This document shows positions 51,661-62,200 of a stretch of DNA of 64,000 nt, one piece after another. Source of the stretch: Diplolepis rosae. Lineage: Eukaryota; Arthropoda; Insecta; Hymenoptera; Diplolepididae. Position numbers and translations under genes: made by a program. The notes below the pieces were generated by a model. It was not told the origin of the DNA. It made no database searches and saw only the letters and a list, made by a program, of their open reading frames with translations. The DNA lies in contig JAPYXD010000753.1 in NCBI GenBank assembly GCA_030998225.1, forward strand, positions 5,054,001-5,118,000, written 5' to 3'. Position 1 is the first letter of the stretch. Each line of letters begins with the position of its first letter.

Positions 51661-52241
51661 AAAACCAATACCTTCTCATCCATGATGAGAATGTAAAAAA
51701 AAGATTTAAAAATACGAAAATATGAAAATAAAAAATTAAACTTTTTAAAAATAAGAAACTAATTCTCTTTCTATTGCATACATGTTCAAATTATAATAAT
51801 TAAATATTGGTTTTTCATTCATGTACATACTTATCTTTCACTGACAGAAAGTTAATTTAGCAATGCATGTTCACTGTAACCTATTTCAATATCAAAATGA
51901 TACTATAAAGGAAAATAAAATACACATAAAGTAACATTGAAACACTTTACACGTCGCTTTTCCTTGCTTTGTTTACCAATTTTTAATTTTCTTCATATAT
52001 AATTTAAATTTAAATTTTTAAAGCGCGCTTACTGCTTTATGGTATCTCAGCGGGTGGAGGGGATTAGAGGGAGATACATTTAGCGCCTCTATAATGCTTT
52101 CGAGGAACTAATTTGATAGGATCCTATGGTGTGGTGAGAGGCAAGAGGGGACCGGTAAAAACACGCCGAAAGCGACGTCTGCATTTAAGTCTACCAAACT
52201 ATAATTGGCCGCATCTAGGTTTATAATATGAAATGTACGAG

Positions 52242-52345
52242 GACAGGTCGTCTAGTCATAAATGTTTATAATTATAAAATCACTTTTTTCAAAGAAATTT
52301 GTTTATAATTATAAACATTTATGACTAGACAGACCTATTTTAATG
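52242..52345. mobile_element. ~100-bp palindromic MITE just outside the 22-bp repeat
   Basis: ACAGGTCGTCTAGTCATAAA pairs with TTTATGACTAGACAGACCT, with TTTATAATTATAAA on both inner sides. It is the same family as 39971-40069. Confidence 0.7.
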
Positions 52346-52419
52346 CATTTTATTTAATTCTACAAATTTCCAATTACCTATCTTATTTTTTATAGAAAAG
52401 GGGTTACACAAACTGAAAT

Positions 52420-53783
52420 GCAGAAATTTATTTTTATTTTATTTTAAATAAATCATTTTTTTAAATCAAAGAAAGTCTTTCAAACAAATAATTTCTTTTT
52501 TTATTCAATCAAATCTTCTTTTTAAGTGTACGCGAAGTAAATTTCAATTCACCTCTATTCATGTTATTTCGAATTCATTGAATTGTTATTTATCCTTTTA
52601 TTCCCTGAAATAATATTCTATTTATCCCTGAAGTTAATCTTTTATTATCCATTTGAATCCAACTGCAATATCTTTATCCTATCCGTTTTAAATGGTTTTG
52701 ATCTCTCCTAAGTGAAAGTTTGGATTTTTTTTTATATTTTATAGGAATATAATTATTTTACACGTGCATTACAAAAATAATTCTGTCCATGATAACTGAT
52801 GGAGAAAAACTAAGTAATTTACGAATAGGTAAAGATCAAATCACTGATAAGAAATGACGGATTTAAACAAATAAGTGAAGGAACGGATAGAAACACATAA
52901 GAACGAATAGAAAGTAATATAAACGAACATATCTATTAGATAAAAATATAATTTACAAGGATAGAAGGATATCCAACTCACATAAACGAATAGGAGAGTA
53001 TAGAAGAAGCATTAAAACGGATATTTATGGATAGATGACGTATTGAAAAATCAATCTACCGAAATCAATCCCTTTTTGTTATAATTTTTCAAGATTTATA
53101 ACAATTTCCTACAAAAATCTAAAAATATTTTATAGAAAATTGCAAGAAACATTGACAAGAAACTATTATTTTTGCTAGAATTTGACGTTTTTTAAAATTC
53201 TGCAAGTAATATGGGATATTCTTTTACAAATCGTACACCCATTTTGATTTCAGAATTTAGATTTGCATACAAATTTTTTTATAGCTCCTTTTTAATAAAT
53301 TAACCAACACGTGTATAGGAATTTTTGTAAAAAAAATTTTTTCCGAGAAACATACCAACTTAAACTTTTGATAAAATTGGATAAAATTCTAAAATCTCAT
53401 GTACCTAAAATTCATTATCTCCGGTTGAAATAATCAAATCGATTTCGAGTTTGTTTCATTTTTTAGCTTATTACCTTAGGTTTTCAGATGAATATTTTCA
53501 TAATTTTTATTTTGTTAATTAACTACAGATATAAGAAATTTAATTGTTTAAACAATTTTTGCATGTTTGCCCCCTCAGTAGAAAAATTTGAAAAAACTAT
53601 CATATATTTTTTTTTAAATCCGTACGATATGTAAAAGAATGTCCCATATACAAAAAAAGGCAATTATCACAAAGTCACCCTTTATTCTAATTTATTGTAT
53701 TTTATCGTAAAAACGAACTTTTACTAGGGATAATATAGTAATAAATTTTAAACTGATAATAAATTACCTCACAGGGATTCAGG
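52420..53783. other. Intergenic with decayed repeats upstream of the gd-like gene
   Basis: 52430-52540 is a partial copy of the GAATCAAA-textured element. 52560-53040 is another loose foldback with TTATCCTTTTATTCC and complementary GGATAGAAGGATA words. From 53041 to 53783 I see only AT-rich sequence; the 5' exon of the protease gene may lie here. Confidence 0.45.
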
Positions 53784-55407
53784 ATGGTCAGCTTGGCTCT
53801 GGGAATTGTATTCCTTGCTAAATTTTTCCAGTTCATCACAAATGGATCTTCCCAATCACCTTGTCCAAATTATTTCCGCTACTATCGAGACGAGATCACT
53901 GGAGAACTTATGGCGACTGTAGAAATTCCTTCTCCACCGAAAAAAGTTCCTCTGATGCTTCGAGTGACTCTCAATGTCGCTGCAGCACTACCCACAGTAA
54001 GAAAACAATCTGTAATATTAATTTAAGATATTCAAAATTTTTTCTACTTCATTTTCCAGCAATATGTAGGTAGTTTAGAACTGGCCAAATCGAAAAAAGA
54101 ATCTGTCCAGGCAATTTCCCAAGGTCGATCGCTGCTTTACCGGATTAAATTCCCTCTTCAAAAACCGATTCCGGTTCTAACAGGGATTACTCTTAACAAT
54201 CGACAACTCTGCACTGGACCTAAAGGTATTATGAAAATTGAGTATAAGTAGAAAAACAATAAGATATAAATTTGTTTAATTATTATAAATTTGTCTGTAG
54301 CAATCGGTCAAATCGTCACGTTCATCGCTCTGGAACATACTCTTTACCCTCCACAAATATTTCCACTGTTGAATAATCAATCTAATTTTAATAAGTTTTC
54401 GGATCGCCCTGGATCTACTCAGAAGCCAAGGCCTTCTTCCTTTATTTTACAAGACTTTCCCTTTTTTGATTTAAATGCAAATTGTGGTATTCCAAAAAAT
54501 GTTAATCGTTTAGTCGCTGGAGGAGACAAAAGTTTTCCTGGTCAGTGGCCCTGGTTAGTTGCAATTTTCCTCACTGGAATCGATTTGGAATTTCAGTGCG
54601 TTGGTAATCTCATTTCCACGAAGCACATCATAACAGGTATTGAGTTTTGCAATTTTCTTAAATTTAACTGAGCTATAGGAAAAATGAAAATAAATTTTTT
54701 TAGCTGCACATTGCTTAAAAAGAAATGGAATAGAGTTACCACCAAATGTACTCTTGGCTTCACTGGGAAGATATTTTCTCCGAGATTGGGACGAAGCTGG
54801 ATCCTTAAATATGGAAATTTCTCAAATCAACCTTCATCCAGATTTCCATAGTGTACCTAGTGCCGATTCAGACTTGGCTCTTCTTGTTTTGTTAAATCCA
54901 GTGAAATTCACTCCGTTAATTCAGCCGATTTGTTTATGGTCTGGACCGTTTGAGCTTGAACAAATTGTTGGAAAAACTGGCTATGTTGTTGGTTGGGGTA
55001 AAGAAGAAAAAGGACAACTTTATACAGGCGAGCCTCGAGTGACAATTGAACGAATCGCTTCTCAGGTATTAAAAATGAAAACTAGAATAAAATAAAACCA
55101 AACTGTACTTTTTTTCAAATTCCAGGAGGTCTGTTTGCGAAGCAATCCTGCATTTTTAGAAACAACGTCTAATCGTACATTCTGTGCTGGTGATAGAAAT
55201 GGAAGAGGTCCTTGCAATGGGGACAGCGGAAGTGGTTTTGTTATGCTGAATCCTAAAACCGGAAGATTTCACCTGCGTGGGATTGTTTCTTTGTCACTTT
55301 TAGACAGAGAAACGATGTCTTGTGATCTAAAACAATATATCGTCTACGTGGACGTAGCCAAACATCATAACTGGATAATTAGACAAATTTTTAGTGATTC
55401 AGACTAG
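53784..55407 (+). CDS. gd: Gastrulation-defective-like secreted serine protease, complete, 452 aa
   Basis: In Drosophila GD starts the protease cascade that activates Spaetzle in dorsoventral patterning; relatives act in extracellular cascades. Exons 53784-53996, 54060-54225, 54301-54636, 54704-55065 and 55126-55407 total 1,359 nt. A signal peptide is followed by the GD N-terminal domain (QSPCPNYFRYYRDEITGELM, LYRIKFPLQKP, LNNRQLCTG). The linker ends CGIPKNVNR|LVAGG, a predicted activation cut after Arg196. The catalytic triad is His241 (AAHC), Asp295 (SDLALL) and Ser393 (CNGDSGSG). The position equivalent to chymotrypsin 189 is Gly387, not Asp, so trypsin-like Arg/Lys specificity is unlikely. 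The start is the ATG just after an acceptor-like AG; a non-coding first exon probably lies upstream. Confidence 0.88.
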
Positions 55408-55941
55408 CATAAAAGTTATTGGAGTTTTTGAAAATTAATTACCCCAGCTGATCATCCTATGTAAATTAGTCTGATTATCAATTTTGACTGATTTGCTGTA
55501 AATGTGTACATAAACTTTTTAATAATATAAACCATCACTAATTCTCTAATCTGGTAAGTTAATAGCGAACCACCTCTGAAATACTGATCAGCATATTAAT
55601 CCAGTTCAGAAATTTTGATACCCTTTTGAACTACCTTCGATGTAAACTGCTGATCGACTCACAACCTTTAAATTCTAAAACTTTGGCCAGCATATTTGAT
55701 GGCATGGCTTATCACACATCACTCGCTCATAAATGTCACCTGATAATTGTATCACAGCAACATTTAATTAAAACTTTCTCTTAAAGCGAAATATATTTAC
55801 GATCATGAAAAAACGTGTCAATAAAAACTTCTTAGAAGTATCGCTGTTGGACGTGAGTTGGTTCTATCGAGAGAGTGTAATGGTAGTATAGCAAGCGGAA
55901 TAATAAGATTTGATGAGAAACCAGCTCACCAGTTGACAGGC
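55408..55941. other. Intergenic
   Basis: This holds the 3' UTR of the gd-like gene and the 5' flank of the next gene. No repeat or gene is recognised. Confidence 0.5.
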
Positions 55942-58641
55942 ATGTTTCGTCCAGGAAAACTAATTCACGGATGTCCACCATTAATCCTCTTTTTCGTGAT
56001 CGGATTGGTTGCTTCTGCACGACCACCATCGCAGAGGTAACTAAATTTATAAAGAGTTATGATTTATTATCATAGATTTAATCTTATGTTCCTAACATCC
56101 TACTTGAACTTAGAACCAACTTCCAAACATTCCTCTAATTGCAGAGAGACAAAGAAAGCTTTGAATACGATTGGACGCTTCCTCCGGAGCGAAACTGGTA
56201 CATCCTGGCTCTCAGGACTCGCCCAAACCAAGTCTGGACCCTTGACCACCGCAGAACTGATGAACCAATTGGTAAAGTCCACAAAACCTGATGGGAAGGT
56301 TTTTAAGTCAGCAAAGAAACTCCTCACGGCTCTCGAAACCCAGAAACTAGAAAACGGTGGCTCTGGTGATGAACCAGATGCCTGGGATGATCTTATAAAA
56401 GACATCGAGAACCAGGAAGACATCATCTGCTTATATCGAAAGGACTCTGATTCCTCAATGAGGAAGGCTGACGACTGGAAAAAGTTTCTCAAGAGTGTAT
56501 CTTCTGGTTACACTGTTCATCTGGCTTTGGACAAAGGACAGAAGTATGTCATCTGTCTGAAGAAGATTAATGTCTCCGATTCGGAAAACAGTTCTACGAC
56601 TTCTAGTTTGGAGACAACTACAAAAGATACTAGTAAGGAAACAGATAAGGAAGGTCTCGAAGAAACAACTGATATTGAGAATATTCTTGAGACAACCACA
56701 GAAATGGATCAAATGAGCGAAATTACAGAAAACCCAGAGCCGAAGCTGAAGGTTTCTGAGACCAGGAAGTCAGGGTTCGGACCTGGTTTTACTGAAATTA
56801 GGGAAGCAGAACTTGAATCTGAATCAGAGTGCAGTGATGAAGATGATAATGACGAAGAGGACATTGATAGTGAAGACGGTCATAAAAACTCTGAGAGATT
56901 CAGAAATATTGAAAAAGTAGTAGAAAGCGCTGTAGAAGCTGATACAGGAAAAGATAACCATCAACAATGTAATCGACCTATCATAGTCATGATGCCGAAT
57001 CCGTATGGAGCACCTGGAAGCCCCAACTGGATTTCCTTTATGCCTCAGATTCCTAAACGCCCTCTTCAGCAACCAGCAATGGCTAATCAAGTTCAAAGGT
57101 TTAATGAGCCTGCGAGTCAACCCAGTTTCAATACTTGGAACAGGTGGACATGGAGAAATTCTTATGCCAACTCCCCTCAAAACAACTATAGAGTTTTGAA
57201 TCCTGGTATCTGGCGTCATCATCACCATCAGCCTTCAGGGATGAAAATCCATAAAACTGTCGATGACAAACGGATAAAGGATTTCAGGAATCCTAGTTAT
57301 GCCAACTCCCCTCAAAACGACTATAGAGTTTTGAATCCTGGTATTTGGCGTCATCATCACCATCACCCTTCAGGGTTGAAAAACCATAAAACTGTCGATG
57401 ACAAACGGATAAAGGATTTCAGGAATCCTATTGGGTTTAATGTTGAAATTCAGAAACTAAATAAGATTCCAGGCCCGCCGAGGCAAAGTTTCCACTCTGG
57501 GAAAAAACCACAATCATTTGATTACACTTTGAAATCTGTGGGACATAATTCAAAACCAATTGAACTTCATTTGAAATCATCGAAACAAAAACAACCTCCG
57601 AAGGATAATTTACCAAAACCAAGCAGCATATTCAGACCAAGACAAAGTTTGTATTTAGCCAATCCGAAATTCCCTTTAGAATCGAATTTATACCAAATGC
57701 CCAATTCCGGACTGAGGCCCTCGATTGCGGGACCGAATTCAGTGTCGCCTTTAGTTTCACTTCGAGCCGATTACCCTTCAAATATCTCGGGCAATAAATA
57801 TAATTCTCTGTCGCTCTATCAAATGCCATGTTTGATGAGTACTAATAAAAATCCTCAATATCAGGGATACAATCCATATCAATTTGGGAAAGTTCCTATG
57901 ATAGTGAATCAGTATCAGGGATACAATCGATATCAGTTTGGGAAAGTCCCACTGAGAGTGAATCAAAATACTCCGGGATATCAGTACGGAAATCCTTTGA
58001 ATGTAAATTCTAATGGACAGATTGAAAATGTGAAATTGAATCCTTATTGGTTGAATCAACCGAGATTTTCTAGTAATCAGAACTCTCCTGACACTCAAAT
58101 CTTTTTTAATTCAGAATCTCCATTGCGGAATTCAGGTGCATCTAAATGTCCTTCACTTTGTGATCATCCGATTGAATTAAGAATCAGTGTCGAAGGCAAT
58201 GTTGATAAGCCGGTGAAGATTGGAATTTCGTCTCAACCTGGGACTTGGATTAACATTGTTGATGATAAATTAAATTCAAGGAGAATGATAGACAATAATG
58301 AAGAAGTTGAAGCAGATGAAAATGAAGAAAGTGTAGAAGAAGAAACTGCGGAAGATGATGAGGAGTCATACACTGACAATTTTAAAGATGAGTTAATTCA
58401 GAATCAAGGTGAGAAGAAACTTGATGACAAACAAGATGAAAAGGTTTCAATGCCAAAAGACGAAAGTCCGAAAGAAAATAGCGAGCCTGCGAAAAACAAG
58501 AGTAATGAAGAAAAGCAGAAAGATGAAGACAAAGGAAAAAATCCAGTGGCACGAGTTCTTCCAGTAATTATAACTACAACTCCGGATATAAAACCAACTG
58601 ATATAACCCAGCCACCTGAAATTACAACACCTGCAGCATAA
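55942..58641 (+). CDS. Large secreted acidic, His-rich, repeat-containing protein of unknown function, 863 aa
   Basis: Exons 55942-56036 and 56145-58641 join (AG|A) to 2,592 nt. The first exon encodes a signal peptide (MFRPGKLIHGCPPLILFFVI, then GLVASARPPSQR). Mature sequence begins ETKKALNTIGRFLRSETGTS with a helical, Leu-rich region of about 150 residues (WLSGLAQTKSGPLTTAELMN, YVICLKKI). Then come a Thr/Glu-rich and a strongly acidic tract (ECSDEDDNDEEDIDSEDG). Two 45-residue repeats follow near 371-460: YRVLNPGIWRHHHH and KTVDDKRIKDFRNP in each. Next come low-complexity Pro/Asn/Tyr units (YQGYNPYQFGKVP, YQGYNRYQFGKVP), a CPSLCDHPIELRISVEG motif, and an acidic/Lys-rich, Thr/Pro-rich end. 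I do not recognise a family. The composition suits an extracellular matrix, silk-like or metal/calcium-binding protein; that is inference. The second exon is one uninterrupted frame, so it is surely coding. Confidence 0.8.
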
Positions 58642-59251
58642 ATTATGTTAATTCTCTAAAAAAAATTGAAAACTAAATTCAAGATCTAAGAATAAATAAA
58701 CAATCATTTTGTGTTTGACTTGAAAAAGCTGTTCCTTGAACTTCGGTTTCGCCTCCTCGCTGCGATCCACGGTACGTTGAAGAAAAAGATTTACGATTGT
58801 TGATTGACGGCTCGCGATTCTCGTTCTCGATCTTGTACATAGTACATAGCCTATTAAATTTGATACTCTTATTATAACATCGTCCCAATTGAAATGTAGA
58901 ATGCTTCTTACTTGCTACTCTTTGTGTACAGAAACAAATAAAAGTTTTCTTAAGAATAATAATAATAATTAATATATCATAATAATTTTTATAGAAATAG
59001 AATAAACTTCATAGCAAAGTACATTATGAAAAAATCATTTGAGATAAAATCTTAAAGGCATAATAGATTAAAAATGATAGTTTGTGTGATAGAGGAATAG
59101 TTTGGATCAGTATAAAGTAACCCACAGGTTACCATAAAATTATGTATCTTTATTGTCCCACAGAAGAAAGGTAACCAAAACTTTTCATTCTTGAGAACAA
59201 CTCACCGAGGTCATATTTGGAAAGTTTAAATTAAATTATCAAGAGTTATCT
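58642..59251. other. Convergent 3' region between the secreted protein and PTIP
   Basis: Tail-to-tail arrangement, about 610 bp between stops, with AATAAATAAAC at about 58690 for the plus-strand gene. 58735-58830 is GC-richer but has no recognisable feature. Confidence 0.5.
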
Positions 59252-62200
59252 TCACTGAGTGAGATCCTCAACTTTAAAACACTGACGCGCTATCGCTCCC
59301 ATCACAATTTCCGCAGTGAAGATGTCTGAAATTAAATACAAATAGTTCTTTTTAGAAATATAACACGTCAATAATTATAAATGCATTTTTAATATAATGA
59401 TAAATTATTTAAAAGGGGAGAAATTACTTTCTAAAGTTGTACCAACTATGTTTTATATTGAAATGAATACTTATTATTTAGCTTGTGTCACATTAGTTTA
59501 ATGATAAAAACAAGACTGATTAACTTATTTTCATACTCTTGCATTCATTTTAATTCACTCCGATGAAAGCTAGTAGATGATTCATATCAAGAAGTAATTT
59601 CTCCGATTATCAGCAAAAAAAAACATTATGTACTTTAGAAAATCAACTGAGAGTTTAGGGAATCTTACTTATATTTGCTCGCAAGACATCAGCGAGGAGA
59701 TGCAAGTCATTTTCATGCGTGACGATAATATAATTTAGTTCGGTGCTATTTAATTCTTGAATCTGAGCGAGGGATTTGCGCGTTTTATCCATTGTTCCTC
59801 CCGCACTTTCAATGATCTCTGCAATCGACGTAGGCGCTGGAATGACGCTTGGCGTCACGTAAAAAGTCTTTCCCTAATATTAAAAAATATTATTCAAACA
59901 AGATCGACCCACACTTTATGAAATATAATATTTTTGATGGTTTACCTTAAGTACGGTTCCTCTATTTGGACTGGAGAGAGCCTTCTGTATATTACATCCG
60001 TAGTTTTTCTCAAATTCAGGATCTCCTAGAATGTAGGCAGTTTCGTCTAGGAAGGTATTTTTTGCAGAGCAGTCCATTAACCACTGGAGAGAGACAATAT
60101 ATTTACAACGTGAAAGACAACATAAAAATTTCACAGTTCGAACTGGCGCAGACATGATAAGATGAGTCGCATCTCTCCAACTAGCAGCCATAGCGCCTCC
60201 CAACTCTCGAATCCTCTGAAAAATAGAAAGGACAAATTGGAAATTTGAAAATTTCTTGATTTTTAAATTAATCTATCTTTAGAAATGAACCTTTGCGTGC
60301 TTCCTGGGATCGATCCCAGAAAATAGAATTCTAGGTTGCTTGTCGGGAGGTGGAGGATCTGGATTACTGACTACAATGGGTTCGTCGAGGCCAAGCAAAT
60401 GTGGCTCCTTAATTACAAATGGCACATCCAACCGAGGCTTCTTGTACTTTCTTGCGTTTGGTCCTTGTCCAACCTGCTTCACTTTATCATACGACTCTTG
60501 CGTTATATTAATCGGCATCTTCCATGCAGCTAAAATAAGGAGAAATGAGATTTTTAATAAATTCAAATCCTTGTTTATATTAAAAATAAAAAATCAAGGG
60601 ACTTACACATAAGTTGTGGAACTAGGGAATAATCTAATCTAAAGGGATTTCCGAGACTGAATTGCTGATACTTCGGTGCATCAATTTGATGAAGGGCGCT
60701 CATTTGTCCGCAGAGTAAATCTGTTAACCATTGAGCATTCACGACGTTGATTTGCCATTCTCGTGCTTTCTTATACTTCGGTCCATCTGGTCTGAAAAAT
60801 TAAGAGAGTAATTTTTAGAAACAGATTAATAGAATTTCATTTATTTAAAAAGAGATTTTTCTTAATCACTGTTGCAATCACCTTCTGCAGACAAGAAGAG
60901 TGTTGTGCTTTGAGAAATAGACAGTGAGTTTTGCTCCAAGAGTTTCCAACATTATTTTAACTTTGGACCGTTCTTCACCTTCAAACCCAGAGAGGGAAAT
61001 GATATGTTTGCTGCAGGGAAGTTCGGTCAAGCTGAAATGGGTTGGAAAATGAAGAGCATGCCATGGTGGAAGTACTTGCTGTTTATTAACTACATCTGAA
61101 AGCCAATGAGCACTGACACAACGTTTCCCTTCTCGAAGTGCTTGAACAACAATCGGATGCTTTTGCGTAATTGAAAGCACGTGAGTTGCTCGAGCGCAAT
61201 ACTGAGGTTCAACTTCCCCCCCGTGTCTTTCGATGACTTGTTTCCAAACTGAAACTTCATTTGGATTTTGTGTGTCATATTCGACAATGACGAAAATACA
61301 TCCGAGAAGAAACAAATCTTGTGGCACTGAAAACAGAATCAGTTTTAATCATTAGATTTATTCACATAGTATCTAGGCGATTATATGAAAATAAATTCAA
61401 GTGTTTTTCTATATTTACGATGCAAGAAAATTAATTTTTTTAGGTACCTCTTATTAAATAAAAAACAGTTCGATATTAGTAACAAAAAGTTATTCAATTC
61501 AAAACGTTAAAATTACAAGCAATCTAAAATTTACTAATTAAATATTTAAAAATGTAATACAAAAGACAAATTCTAGACTCAGATCCCATATTACAAATCA
61601 AAAAATGAGTTTGCATCATTCGATTTTTGAGTGAACACCAGATTTAAAAATATTTTAAAAGACCTTCATTAAAGTAGGATAAATTATTTTCAAAATCAGT
61701 AGGAAGAGTTTTTAAATTGATGTGGGCTAATAAAATCAGACACTAATAATGATGTGCCGAGTTCTGGTGAAATTTATGGTTGCCACTCGGTTCTTATTCA
61801 ATTTTATGGGTTTCAATATACGATAAACTCTCGACGGTAGTGTTTCATTCCCCACGAATGATATATGAGGGTTTTAATGTGCACGATAAAATTAAGTATG
61901 TCAATTTAAAATGATCGTAACAAATAGATAACAGGTAAAATAAAACGAATACAGGAATTGAACGAATTTTGATTGCTACTTTTATTATTTTTTATACTCT
62001 TACCAAATGAAAATTTATTTTTATTGACATTGCAATGGAACGCTCGCGTGAAATTTCAATACTTTTTTAATCCTAAAATTGCAAGAGCATTAAAAAAGCA
62101 TTTTTGTGCATTAAAAGCTTTTAAAAAATAGTTAAAATTTTTTAAAAATATTTCGATAAAGGAGAGGTAATGCTGATTCACCAGGCCTTCTGGTGTTAAT

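Larger units (their letters stand above)
45492..52229. mobile_element. 6.7-kb block bounded by a perfect 22-bp terminal inverted repeat
   Basis: 45492-45513 is the exact reverse complement of 52208-52229; the shared core is TATAAACCTAGATGCGGC plus four further bases (ATAT) at the outer side. No longer similarity continues inward, and I see no clear target-site duplication beyond a possible palindromic ATAT. The interior has GC-richer ends (45510-45830, 52030-52205) and a repeat-filled middle. I find no transposase. Interpretation as one mobile unit is inference. Confidence 0.5.
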
